A DNA stretch of 60,000 nucleotides from Mesostigma viride. Taxonomy: Eukaryota > Streptophyta > Mesostigmatophyceae > Mesostigmatales > Mesostigmataceae. Positions 43,979-56,775 of this stretch are shown one piece after another. Within the stretch, counting starts at the first letter, position 1. Each line of letters opens with the position of its first letter. A program made the position numbers and the translations under genes. The notes under the pieces are model-generated. The model was not told the origin of the DNA, ran no database searches, and saw nothing but the letters and a program-made list of their open reading frames with translations. The stretch spans positions 3,153,975 through 3,213,974 of the forward strand of contig RPFO01000253.1 of the NCBI GenBank assembly GCA_009746045.1, written 5' to 3'.

Positions 43979-46900
43979 ATGTCACTGTCGCCATTGCCAT
44001 TCCGCCGCAGCGCATCCTGCCCTGGCTTGAGCAAGCAACTAAAGGATACCCTGAGAGAACACGTTGAAGATCCGGATAAGCACGATGGGCTGTCGACTTT
44101 GAGATTCGACTGGGTGTTGCCTGCGTTCACATTTCGCCTTCCCTACTGCCTCAGGAAAGGTACTGCACAGACAAGTCTCCTTTGTCCAGTTTGACTGCTC
44201 TAGTCAGCCTTCACAGATCGCATGGAACTTTATTGGTACTGCCTACAGGTCTTGCCAGTTCTCCTGCGTCTTGAAAATCCACGGATTAATGGGGCGCTGC
44301 ACGGTTGCCCCTAAGAACTCTCTCTGGTTCTTTGTAGGCCATGTGGATGCGCGAAAACTTTAATCTAATGCTTGCCACATTATGTGTCTTCTTTTCCTTG
44401 CGTGTCTCTGTCTGCTTATACATTGAGAACCACAGAAGCAAATATCTTAGCTCCTGACATCTTAGAGTTTATTTACTCTGAGCTCCTGGATTCCGTGGTA
44501 CAGCAACGACTTGAGGTCAGTTCTCTGGCCAGCTGGGCGCCTCACACCCCGTGGTTCGCTGTATTGTGCTAACAGTTGCACAAACAGTCAATATTTGTGC
44601 TGTGCAGCCCCATCTAGATCTATCAGCACTGTGATTAGTAGTACACGACTGCATGATGTTGAAAGACAGATTGAATTTGACATTATATCTTGTGAGGTCA
44701 AGTGCTTTCTGCCACGGCTGTAATGAGCCAACCTGGCTGCTGAGAAAATGGAGGCGTCCTTTTCTCAATTGGAAGTCGAGATTTAAAAAGGCATGCATGT
44801 GAGGACTGGCTTGCGAACGTTGATGAAGCACAAGCCACTGAATGCGTCTAAGCCCAGTCTAGAACTTCTGGGCTATTGAGTCTACTTACTTAACTCAAGT
44901 TGGTGGTGTTGGCAACAGAGTCCAGCTTACTCCACCGACCAGTGCTTGGAGGTTTATTTAAACCCTGCTGGGAAGTATCCCTTGTATCTGGCACACTGCA
45001 TGTCACTCTAGCAGGGTTGTGCTGCCATGGCACGTGCGCATCTTCCATATCCCATCTTGTCCCTTATAGCTTTCATGACATGCTTGCCCTGTATATTCTG
45101 TGTGCCCTACCGATTGGAAACTTGATATCCTGCTTCATCTTCTGTAATGGACACATCCTTACATTAATGTGTTCTGTGTGTTCCAACCACGTGCATGCTG
45201 CAGGAGGAAGGCGTGCTCAACTTTGACGTGCGCAACAATGCCACGCTGTACGCAATGCGCACGAGTACGGACGGCGACTGCCTGCTGCACGCTGTCTCCC
45301 TGGCCATGTGGGGCGTGCAGGACAGGGACCATGGTACGGGCACTGCCATGGCTGCCATCCCACTACATGAGCACGTCAAACCCAGTTACGTCGATTTGCT
45401 GTACAATAGCATAACCGCAATAGTACTGCAGTACCACCTTCAGATCAGTACCACCTTCAGATCTTAGCACCGCTGCTATGAATTCAGATGTACACGCTGT
45501 TCTTTCTGCCCCCCTCCCCTCTTCGCACCTTCCCACCGTGCATCATGATATGACGGATTGAGCGGTGTCTGTCACGTGATGAACAGAGGCCAGTGGGCAT
45601 GCGATTGGTCGTTTTGCATGAGAATAGCGAGTATTGTTGCCACATCTGCTTCCTTTTACTAGCAAACATAGTACAGCACTACATCATCTTCCTGTCTGCC
45701 TTCATTGTCATGCCGGGGTCCTGAAGTTGGCATGGCTGTTCGTGTAAAATAGTTTTTGCAGCACTTATGGGCCCCCAGTTGAAGAAACTTTAGGTTTATA
45801 TAATCTTTATGCTTCTGCAGCTGCTGGTTTATTATATACTGGAGTCACTGGCGGAAGGTGCTGGTTGTAGGCACTGATTGAATGCGTAGTCGGACTCCTG
45901 CCCACGTCCCATATCAGAATCTCTCTTCTTTTCAGTGCCGCTAAGTTTGCAGTATGAAGTATGAGTGTCCGCCCAGCAGTTGTTACATAGTGCTTTGGCT
46001 CAGGGTAGAGCCAGCCAAGACCCAGCCAATCGCACAGAGTAGTAGATGCATACGAGGGCTGCAACCAAGTCGTCCAACAAGCACTGGCCAGACTGCACCC
46101 CATTGGCATTTAAGCACCCTATCCTTTCTTTGCATGTCTTTGGCTGGGGCGCCACGATGGGTGCCTCTGTGCCCCTTGCAGCACTGCGTAACATGCTGTC
46201 TGCCTCCATCGGGAAGCCAGGCGAGCCTTGCAGCACCATGAGCATGCGGTTCTACTCACTGTGGAGAGAAGAACTGGTGAGTGGGTCTTGCAGAGACAGG
46301 ACAGCAGGCAGGAGCAGGAACGCAGAACAGAAACGTGTGACAGCCGGCAGGAAAGTCACTTGGGTAACGTGCTAGTCAGGAGATGTCAGAGAGAGCTCGC
46401 GTACCGGCAAGGACCAGGCAGTATGCAGTTATTACAGTTGCGATGGTTGAGGGATACCACAGTGCACAAGTTAGAGGAAAAGTATTTCACGGTTCATGCT
46501 GTGCTTGACACGTGACGGCCCAGGAAATAGGTGAAATTGCGGGTTGGAGGCATCTCCCACAATGCATGGGCAGGACAGCTTTATGTCTATTATCGCTTTA
46601 TTCCAGGCAAAGGCAAGGCAATGGCAATATTCCAAGGCCCTTGAACAGGGCGTGGACCGGCTGGATCGCGTAGTATCTCCGCGCATCTGAACCCTGTGAT
46701 GCCAGATCTCCTTTGCGGCCGTTCCAAGCTTGGCACGAGATTCGTTGTCCACACCGTCGCGTCGCTGCAGATACATGATGTTTTCTGGCATACGTGGGCT
46801 TTTGGTTCACGCCGCACATTTGAAAGTGATGTCCTCCGGATTTTTCCCTTTGCACCGTGTGCAGTTCTTGGACGTTTGGAAACATGGCATGGCTAACGTA

Positions 46901-49900
46901 ATGACTGACTAGCTAGACCTTTTCAGTGGTTTTACATTTGCGGGTATTTCCTCGTAAATGATGGGAGAGCGATCGCAGCAATGGTGCTCACCACTAGACA
47001 CTCCCGGCCAGTTAGGCTCGAAACACACGCCATGATCAAGCAAGCTGCTTCCGGCCCCACCGTCTAGGTCATCTAGTCGCTCTTCACGTAAGCCAGCCAT
47101 GATTTCAATGAACAAGGCTACACATTTCCATCTCCATTCATATTCATCATCCTGAGCAACTTGAAAGCGCGGAAAAGATAACGGGAGGCTCGAGCTACCA
47201 TGGTCCGGATTCACCCGATTTCTGGCCTGCGCTGGTTGTCTCCTTGATATTCCAAGGCCCTTGTTGATGTCTTATATTAGATTTGAAAGAGGGCGTGACC
47301 TATGCATATGCAGGGAAAGTGCCGGCCTGTCGAATTGGACAAAGAAAAGCATATTTTGCTCTTCGGGTCCGTGCGTAGTACTCCTGCGCACTTAGGTCTA
47401 GTGGTGAGTCATCTTCTATAGATTCAGCAATATCGGACATATTGGCACCCCTCTTCGGTAAAGAGGTTTTTCACAGTTGGGCTGTTTCGAAACGTTAAGT
47501 GAGATGCCTTCGGATCAGGAGACTCACACAGCCGCGAAATCATGCCAAATGTCCTATGTTCGATTCCTTGCTGGTAGCTTCTGGGCTTTCTTACTTTCTG
47601 TGTTCCGCGGAATCTCAGATTTGGGCAGCTAGCGTTTTCACGTTTGTTGGTTTCTGACGACAATATTTTGCTCTGCCCATGTGGCCATTTGACGTGCTGA
47701 AATTTAAATGTTCATTGGCTGGGCAGGCCTCACATTATTCATGCATGCTTCTGTTTCATCCATGCTTCTCATTCATGCCTTCCGTTCATCTCTAGCCCCT
47801 TTTAAATTTTAAATGGCATTTAGTTGAAGTGGCATTTGGTCAACTAGCCAAATGCCAGTGGCATTTGGTCACTGAACCAAATGGCACTCAAACAAGGTGG
47901 CATCTGCAAAATGACCTGCACATGATTGTTTCTGCAGACTGAAGAATCTCGTGCTGATGGCTTCAATTCACCAATGACGGAAGATCAGGTAATTTGTTTT
48001 TCTTTCGAACTTCAGTTTGTGAGTATAGTTGCTACTACGAGTGGTAGTAAAGACTCTGGGAGGAGTGCTTCATTGCTTACACTAGTTATTACACAATTTG
48101 AGTTATTTGTGTGATGGGAGCTCTCCTGATTTCAGTCGGAGAGACCTACAGTATCCTATAACACCAGTGAAAGTGACGTTACCAGTACTTATCTATTTAG
48201 TTACGTGGTCACTAGATGTTCTTCACATAGAAATAGTGGGGCAGCAATATTTTTTCTCATGGGCAGAGTCTGTGCTGGATTGCATGCTTTTTTCAAGCTT
48301 GGTTTTTCTGGGCTCATTGTGTGGCAATGTGGCAATGCCTGCTGGTCTTGCTTCGCACAGGGCGCTGCTAATGCTGCCAGTTTTTAGGGCATAGGTTGGC
48401 AGCAGCATTGTGGTGCCTCTAGCAACCTGTTTATTCTGCTCGTGGTAGTTTCCACTTACTGCCTCTTTGTGCTGTGGATGTGTCCCTGTTATAGTACTAG
48501 ATTGTGACCACCACTGTATGCTGAGGCTTTTTGCTGCTTGTGCCCTTTCTTTTGGCTTTGTGAACGCATCCTGGCCTGGTGGCACTTTGCGCAGTGGGAC
48601 AAGGAATGGTTTGACCTGCAGGTCATGGCGGCCGATTGTGGCAGGTCCCTGGAGCCTATCCATGTGTTCATCCTGGCTCATATTGTGAGGTTCGTTTGCC
48701 CTTTTTTCTGGGCTCTTGTTGAGATATGTTGGCTATGCATAGCTGCCCTATAAAGCCGCTTGTGTGTGTCTTGTATTTAATTATACTCCTCTGATGCTGT
48801 CATGGGCAATAATCTTGTATAGTAGTCATTAGAAGAGATTCAGCACACGTGGCGTTTAGATTGTAGATTTGGCCTAGCTCAGGCATGGGCTTCAAATGCA
48901 CTTTATCAATGGAAATCCACTAGTCGTTACTAGTATGATAGTGGTATGTTTTTTTAATCACTTGTCAAACTGGTTGTCACGGCACTGTTTCTTGCTGGTA
49001 GACGTGGCATAACAATGTTACTTTCTAGATTAGCAGAAAACTTATCTAGCTATCTGATCCTGGTCGGTACCCACTTCTTTCTTTTCCTGATCGGTATTTT
49101 ACTTCTGTGTTGTCATGCTGTGTTTGTAATGCGCTGACACCGTGCAGGCGGCCCATCCTTGTGTATGCCAACAAGTTCATCATGGCAGCAGATGGGGAGA
49201 TGCTCGCGCCATGCAGGGTCAGCGGCGTGTACCTGCCCTACTTGTGGGAAGATCCCTCAATCGTCTCGCATACGGTAAGTCCTGTTTCTCCCCGTCATGG
49301 GACATTGTGCAGTGCAGTGGCATTAGTGTACCTGGCACTAGTGTGAAATCACATCTATTCTTTTGGTGCACGCAAGCACATCAATTGGTTCAAATTTGGA
49401 TCTTCTTTCTTTGTCTTTTAGTCGTTGTCTTTTCAAGAAAATATTACCACGATTGAGTGAAATTTTGGCACATTTGTTGTCGACCATATATTTTCCGGAG
49501 CGAGTCTTTCCTCATGTTGTGATTGCTGCGGCATGCTATGAGATTCTTGTAGCATGTCTGAACACGCTCAGTCCTTCAATGCATGCATCGTGCCAACAGC
49601 AGCTCGTTTATACCCTTGTGTCGCAAGAACAGCTTGCTGCCTCAGTGCCTTTTCCTCGTCTGGCTCTCCTTGTGGCCCATTCCTACATTTCATGGCTGAA
49701 ACCTTTCTCGGTTTGTAACCTATGCAGTCAAGGAAACAATGTTATCCCAAACGAGAATCCCTGCTATTGTAGTGTTTGACCGGAGTGCTGCAGTCATGTG
49801 TGAATTTCTCGCTTCCCTTTCATCATTATTCTGGCTTCTTCTCCTGTCCTTCAATCTGCTGCCATGCATTGCATACCACGGCCTGTGCCCCCAATCCTTG

Positions 49901-52900
49901 CAGCCCATCGCGCTTTGCTACCACAACAGCCATTTTTCTGCGCTGGTGACCAATGAGTCGGAGTACAACAGCCATGGGGAGGTGTCCTTGCTGCCACTCT
50001 GTGATTGCACCGGGTAGGTCACCTGGTTTAAAAATTCAGCACACATTGAAATCTGAGGTTGGTTGGCATCATGCCGGTGTTCTCATGTACCTCATGTCTA
50101 TTTATTTTGCTTTATCCCATGTTGTAAAATGTTAGCCGTGTGCTCAAATCCAGGATTCATGCCTGCAAACGGGATTTCTCATATCTCTTTGGGCTCAGGT
50201 GGACTCAGAAAATGCAGATGCCAGCAAGCCTTCCGGTGCTGATAATAATCATGTGCCATTGTACTTCTCTAAGATTCCTAATAAGAGGCATTTATAGGTT
50301 TAATTGATTTTTTCCTATTTCTCCATCCTGACATGCCCTTGGAAAGTAGGCAGGCAAGGCTTGTAATCGCATTTGTTTCCCCCATTCGAGAAATGGTAGC
50401 TTGCAATTTTCTCTACCTTCTTTAAAGCTGTATCAATAACGTTGGTTGCCTACCTTGGCAAGTTAATCCCTGGCTGACATACACTGGTACATGCGGTGCC
50501 ATTGCTTGCTCATCGTCCATGCACATTTTTTTCTCGTCCTGGAAAAATGTCCAATGGGTGAGGACTGAATTTTCTGGTTCTCCTGGCCTTCCTTTCTGGG
50601 TCACCTGCTGATGTGTGCCATGTACCTCCTCCGTACAGGCGTCCGTTGCCTCTCCATTTCAAGTCCCCGCTCTCTCTCGGCTGTGACTCGAATGAGGCAG
50701 TTGAGGCAGATCTCACGCTCATGCTGGAGTGGATGGACTGTGTGGACCTCCTCTTGGAAGACCCACCCGCCCATGTTGCCACCAAGACCGCTGTCTGGCA
50801 TGGGGCGAATGGCGCGAGGGCAGCATTCGGAGAGAAATATGGTCGTGTCTCCAGAAATGGGTTTACTGTGTCCAGGGACGTGCGGAGAGGCCAATGGAGC
50901 TCCCTCAAAGCACAGCAGGTCATGGGGAGGCGCGAGGAGTTCTACAAGAACATGATCCGAGAGTAGGTTGCGCGGCGCAGGGTTGTCGCCGTTGTGCCAG
51001 CTCTGCAGTCTTGTGGTGCATGTCAGGCAAAAATAGCAGGAGAAATGCCTATGTGTGGCACTTCTAGGACACACGGGCATCTGGTTGGGAGGGCATGAAG
51101 CACTCCTGCAGTGCGTTCACGGCAAGATGCCTGTATACTATCACAGGTCATGGGAGTTACAAAGGCGCAACTGGAGATGCATACCTGGCTGTGGCATCCC
51201 AGGGGGCAGTTGAAGCAGGAGCATTTGTGTTAGGAATCTGGTGCACTGCGAGGCATGGAAGATGTGCTGCAAGGTGCACAGGCCGATTTTCCGTAGCGTG
51301 GAGAGCTCTTTTGCAAGGCCTGCCGGCCCAAAGTCCAGCAGAACTGGCGCTGTGGTCAGGAGGCTGATTGGTGGTTTAGGATCAGAGTAGCCTTGCCTGT
51401 GAGGATGCTGGTAGTTTGGATTGTGTTGTGCCATGTGGAACACAGGGTCAGGCTCGTTCTGAGTAAGATTGAGTGGGACGGTGCAATGCACATGCACAGG
51501 GGGCGTCTTCAAGGAAGTTTTAGCTCCAATGTCAGGCAAGATGATGGACATATGTGTCAGGTGGTGCGAACGGGGGCGGAACATCAGTGACATTGGGCAC
51601 ACTGATTCAGTTGGTTTCCACGAGCACTGATACACCCATCTAGGCGGCTAGATACCTCAATCCCCTTGCACTTTTCTTATCTAACGGTTCTGTCCTTGCA
51701 TCTGTTTGATCGGCCACACCTGTACCTTGTTCAGGTACATCAACTCGGCGTATGACCGCTACGACCTGTTTCTGGCGGAGAAGCGCCATGAGGCGAGCAA
51801 CGACATTGCGCCGGACGCGTATTCCAGCGATACCCAGTCACTCTCTCAGCTCCAGTCGTCTACCGAAGTTTCTCTTGGCTCCGATGACACGGATTTATCG
51901 CGATCCAGACGCAGCAGCAACAGTGCCGTTGCTGGCGTTGGCTGGCCACTGGCGGGGGGTGCCCTACACGGTGTTGCTGCCAAGGAGGCGGTGGAACCGA
52001 GCGCCCCAACGGACTACCGTAGCTCTGACCAGCCCCTCCAGCAGCTCAGAGCTGACTATGACAGGGTCGAACAGGAGCGGCTGGACAGGGAGTTTGCGAA
52101 ATCGCTGCAACAGCAGGGCAGCCTGCCCAGGAGCAGTAAACCTCCGGCCGTCCCTAGAGCTAAGGTAATTGCCTTCGGGTGATTTTCTGGCCCTGGGCTC
52201 CTCGACTGATCACAACTTTGGTTGCCATGGCTGGATTCTATTGCGAGTCGGTTTATTTCCCTAGAAAGACAGAGCAGCAGTTTTATATTGGCAGGATTTC
52301 CTCGGTGTGTTTTTACCTGGGGAATTCATTGGGCATTGAGGCAAGGAACATTCAAACACCTGTAGCATCCGTTGACCCTCTTACCCTGTAGCGTGTCCAA
52401 TGAGCCACTGCTCATTTGCCCCATACTAAGCAAAGCTGGTCATTCTTTCATGCCATTGTCGCATGTCTCTCTTCCCGTCTTCTTCTTCCTTGCTTTGATC
52501 ACCATGCGTCACTATGCTGCTGCAGCCGGGGTATCCCGTGCCCATCCATGGGCACCTGTTGCAGTACGGAAACGGGAAACATGACAGCCCAGGCACGGCC
52601 TCTCAAATGGAGGTGAGTACTCTTGTCATCACCCCTTTAGCCCACCTCATCCCATGCAGTCTGCGCAAAGTGGAAGGGAGGGAGAATGGGCGGGACGACT
52701 GCCAAGCACGGGGCCATGTGGGCATGCACAAATATAGGGGGGCTTGCAGGTGGCCTAGTGGAAACATTGCTTGGGTATCAAGCTGAAAACACTTTCCAAG
52801 TTTGCCTGGTGCTTTGATTTGTACCCTGCATGGAGGAATAAGGTTAGGGAAACCTTGTTGTCATGCTTGCGAGCACAGCAGCAAGGACAGGCACAGCACC

Positions 52901-54216
52901 CAGTTTGGCAGGGAATCGCAATTGGGCTGCATATGTACGTACTATCGAGCCGCTGTTGTTGTGGCATTACCCATTGAATAACACATCCATGTTCGGATTG
53001 TATGTCTATGACCGTTATTGACTTGCTTGGCATGTTGCACGGACAATTCCACGAACATGATTACTCGTCTTATGAGTTTGTTTCCCTGTGCACAGCACAG
53101 GTGTCGTAGCCTTTACTGGACTCGCCTTTTTTTTTCAACATCTTGTCGCAACACCTCCGCATTAGCTTTGAAGGCATGCATTCTTGCAGCAATTTTCGCA
53201 CATCGGCAACTCCTGGTTTTCCTGGTAGTGGTGTCTCTAAATATTTTTTCTGATAATAATTCGAAAGAATTTTCTCTGGGATGCTTTGTTGTCCAATGTC
53301 CCGGCCCTAACTTGCTGCTGTTTATCACAGAAGGACCGGCTGCTGGCAGAGAGGCTGATGCAGGAAGAAGCCGAGGTTTGTAGCACTGCCCTGCTGTTAT
53401 AAGAGCCTAAATGCCTGACGTTACCTAATATGGCCTGTTTTCTCAAAATTGAGCTCATCTATTTCACGTGCTGCCACTATGGCCATGATAGAGGGCAGTG
53501 TGGGATCTAGTCGATGCACGAATGTGGGTATACTACGAAAGCCTAAAATGCTTGAGGATTCTTTGGGGCCGTCTTTCGTCAGTATCTCTACATGGAAAAG
53601 TAGATAGCTGCAGTTGGCATAAGCTTGCGATTATTAACACCGACTACTGCTCGTACGGCTTACCTGCTTCACTGGCTGGTCGCCCACTTTTCCTCGCTTT
53701 TGCCCCCATACCAACACAAATTCATGTGCGCATAAATAGAACCATGGCCTACAGTGCAGCATTTGTGCAGCGCAGACTTGCGTTGCTGCTGACGTGGTGG
53801 CACAGGTGGCGGTGATCATCGCTGAGTTGGAATGATAACACTTGTATGTGTTAACTCCGCATGCATTACCTTGGCAATGTGTAGCAGCGATCCCATTAGC
53901 TCCTGCCTCCTATACACCTTGTGCAGACTGGGAATGCCTATTAGCTTTGCTCTGAATGTAATGGCCTCTGAGTATGCCATAAGGTCATCCGCTGCTTGAA
54001 TTGTCTTACCCACACAAAAAGGCTTGTTTCTGTGTTTTCTTTCTGCATGGCCCGGATAAATTTCCACAATGGCTCAAGCAGGCCGCAAGTCGTCGCCTGG
54101 CTGAACAGCTGCAGGAAGAATATTCTGCTCCGCCTGCCAAGCCAAAACGGTCATTTTTTAGCAGCCGGCATAAAGACAGCTTGGGCTTTGACAGTCGGGA
54201 TGGGGGTGTTTGGTGA
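43979..54216 (+). CDS. OTU-family deubiquitinase, A20/Cezanne/TRABID class
   Basis: Cysteine protease that removes ubiquitin. Exons: 43979-44159, 44436-44515, 45204-45333, 46182-46276, 47938-47988, 48595-48689, 49148-49274, 49904-50013, 50639-50962, 51735-52164, 52526-52612, 53331-53375, 54082-54216; all GT-AG, phases consistent, 629 aa. OTU core about 98-290: catalytic Cys113 in 'STDGDCLLHAVSLAMWGVQD', then 'EPIHVFILAHIVRRPILVYA', 'VSGVYLPYLWED' and catalytic His263 in 'CYHNSHFSALV'. The 'GDCLLHA-S--MWGVQD' and '(I/V)HVF-L--I-RRPI-V' signatures are those of the A20-like OTUs, not the smaller OTUB or OTU1 types. The N-terminal 'FDWVLPAF' and helical lead match that class. No A20/NZF zinc fingers are present. 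The C-terminal 110 aa carry three L/F-A-x-x-L-Q-(Q/E)-(Q/E) helices (about 516-525, 574-583, 590-598), ubiquitin-binding (UIM/MIU)-like, on separate exons. The exon 9 donor is embedded in GAGTAGGT, so read-through stops at once. Confidence 0.92.
46644..47246. mobile_element. 603-bp insertion in OTU intron 4 with 17-bp target duplication
   Basis: Flanked by ATATTCCAAGGCCCTTG at 46627-46643 and 47247-47263. The right third (47110-47246) is the dispersed 140-bp repeat ending TTGTCTCCTTG; the rest is unique in the window. The minus strand has coding-like frames (for example 'SLLDHGVCFEPNWPGVSSGE', 'FQMCGVNQKPTYARKH') in different registers, so it could include a retrocopied gene fragment. A long TSD suggests target-primed reverse transcription. 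Confidence 0.65.
47505..47630 (+). repeat. tRNA-derived SINE candidate, copy 2
   Basis: 'GGATCAGGAGACTC' (A-box-like), 'GTTCGATTCC' (good B box) and 'TTCCGCGG' in the same order and spacing as 2540-2690. Lies in OTU intron 4. Confidence 0.35.
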
Positions 54217-54950
54217 GAGATTTTCACAGGGTCCCACAGCGCCTATCACGCTCAGGTTCTATGTGGCCTATTGCCACAACAAAGTTTTCAGGTGTGGAAA
54301 TGTACCCTACAGTGTACCACGACACGTGGCGCCCCACGCCCCACAGGCTGCTTGGAACCTTGACAGTAACGAACGTGGTGATGAGTTTTCCTGGTGATGA
54401 GTATTTTTTTCGTGTTGATGAGTTTTCCTGTATATACTTTACGAGGATCCACTATACGGCAGGTTGCTCACCACCTTCCCACAATGTGTACAACATGCAC
54501 ACGCTGACCACTCTGTCTTTGCGCAATGAATGTGCACACACAATCCTGATCGATGTGGATGCAGCTGAGCTATGCATATAGCTTGAACATACCAGCTTAT
54601 AAATGAGACCAAATGTGTTTAGGGATGAGATCAACACGTACGACTAAGTTGGGGTGCCCACAACGATATCTGCCCACAATCTACCATATGGGGTGACATG
54701 CATGCAGAAGATTATATATATATACCTGTAGATGTACAAAGTGTTCAATCATTCCTTAGCCTCCCTATATAGATGGGCCCTAATGAGTATGCGCAGTCTT
54801 ACATGCCAATATCTTCTGGTGATCATTTCATTCATTTGTTCACGCGCCTCCGTTGGCAGAGTCACGGGGTGCCAACTTTTGCTCAGTAAGTACCTTTTGA
54901 TCATCCCTGTTTGATCGATGCACAGCGAGAATGCCCGATGCCCCAGTTGA
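54217..54950. other. 3' flank of the OTU gene; nothing recognised
   Basis: AT-rich, includes an ATATAT stretch near 54713-54724. No repeat or gene identified until LINE sequence starts at about 54950; a LINE 3' block-like CGCCTCCGTTGGCAGAGTCA at 54844 is weak. Confidence 0.4.
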
Positions 54951-56400
54951 CATGACTGCCCCCACACGTTCAAGGAGCAGCTTGGAAGGGAAGTGAGGGG
55001 CTCAGGCCTGTCCGTGATATGGGAAAAGATGCATGAGAACAAGGCCATCTGTTCCGGATCCCCCTCCCCCTTATTGCTGTCATCCGCAACCTGTATGAAG
55101 GGTCCACCACCTCGGCCGGTGCGAACTTCCTGCGGGTCCACGCCACCATGCCTTCTACAGAAGGGTGTGCGGCAGGGCTGCGCGCTTTCGCTATACCTGT
55201 TCGTTATTGTGGTCGAATACGTTTACAATGATTCAGGCACGCAAGCGGTTGGCTTGCATTGTGGGTAGGGAACGAGGGGTGAAGGGCGCCAACAAATTCT
55301 GGCATGGCGGGGTGAACATGTCCATTCGGCTAGCGGAAATCATGCATGCAGACGACACCGCCCTCTTCGAAGACACTTCAAGCACGTGCAGGCGTGGCTT
55401 GACTGCCTCGCAATCGAGGCCCGAGTGGTGGGGCTCGAGGTCAGCAAGAAGACAGAGGCCGGCCCTGGCGGTTGGGCTCACTCAGCTGGCCACTGCCCGA
55501 CCTCTTTCTCCGGCCTTGATGGCTCTCGAGTCCTGTATCGGGACCGCGCCAGGCAAGTTGCTGGGTAGCCTACTCCCCAGCTGCGAGGCCGATGTGGACC
55601 ACCGTATCTCCCTCGCCTGGCACGCTTTACGCCAATACAGGGCCCTGAGCCGCAAGCCCTTGGGCAAGCTAGAGAAACATGACCTGTTTAAGTTCCTGGT
55701 CCTCCCTGTTCTTACGTACGGGGCCGAGATGTGGACCCTCACACCCGAACTTGCCAGAAAGCTGGACGGCGCGGTCACCAACATGTGCTGCTGTCAATTT
55801 TCCGTGTGGGATCGATACGCTGCTCACTTCCGCAGTGAGGACTTGTACCTAGCTCGGCATGCCACATAATACATATCACCAGCACCCTTAAGCAGCGGAG
55901 CCTGCAGCTAGTAGGGCACTTAGCTCGCACCACCCAGGTAGACACCTCACGTGGCCCCTCCGGCCGCAGGGCTGCGACCAGCTCAGCCTGGCAGGCGCAC
56001 CTCCTCATGTGGGCCGGGCCCAGCAATGCTAGAAGAGGCCGCAAGGCCCGCACTTTCACAGAACAGCTAGTAGAGGACACGGGGGGCCTAGGCCTCTACT
56101 CCGCGTGATTTGGAACAAGATGATGGACCTGAAGGCCAAGTGGACTCAGGTCCGATAGAGGACAACAACCCCCCCGTCCAGCACTTGGGGATCGAAGCGC
56201 ACGCGTGTTAATGCAAACGTGGGAAGCATGCTAGACAAGACCTCTAGGGTCAAGGGCACCATAGATATAGAGTTAGATTGTTTTTTTGTAGATAGATTAG
56301 ACCGGTACCGCTACGTAGGATTGCGTGTGCCCATCCATCCATTCATCGGGGTTAATGCTCCGTGACTCCCCAACGGGAGCACGAGTTTAATTAATGTGGG
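54951..56400 (+). mobile_element. LINE ORF2 reverse-transcriptase copy with 3' end
   Basis: Starts with a rearranged 'GSGLSVIWEKMHENKAI' piece, then RT: 'GVRQGCALSLYLFVIVVEYV' in one frame and 'MHADDTALFED' (ADD catalytic box) in another (55165-55869), then 'RKPLGKLEKHDLFKFLVLPV', 'LTYGAEMWTLTPELARKLDG'. The frame change inside the palm makes it a dead copy. The 3' end has 'GTAGAGGACACGGGGGGCCT' (GLGL region) and stem-loop 56366-56379 plus an AATTAATG tail. Confidence 0.8.
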
Positions 56401-56710
56401 CTCAGGTGGCCGGTAGAGGCGGACAACGATTAACCCCCACAGAGGAAGAGGCCCCTCACCCATCGTGGGAAGAATGCCCGGCGTGACCGCTACTAGAACT
56501 ATAATAGCTAGGCACGTACTACCTGCTTAGTACGTGGAAAGTACCTCAGATTGTTAGTTTAGGCATAACACTATAGATAGATACAACAGACCGGTACCTA
56601 GGATTACGTTTGTCCATCCATCCATCCATTGGGGATTTGGGGTTATAATAATACTCTGTGACTCCCCAACGGGAGTGCATGTATGACGTCTTTAATTATT
56701 TAATTCCGGT
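56401..56710 (+). mobile_element. Second LINE 3' end in tandem
   Basis: Truncated relative of the preceding 3' region, ending with a 6-bp stem-loop (56661-56676, ACTCCC/GGGAGT, loop CAAC) and an AATTATTTAATT tail. Confidence 0.6.
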
Positions 56711-56775
56711 GACGGTCCCGGCGCGAATTTTTTGGCGCCGAAAGAATTCGCGGTACCCGTCCGTACCGTGAAAAG

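Noticed and set aside
50951-50967. Stop codon TAG as the end of the OTU gene after exon 9
   Set aside because: The TAG lies inside a GA|GTAGGT donor; splicing to 51735 keeps frame and continues a coherent protein with C-terminal helices.
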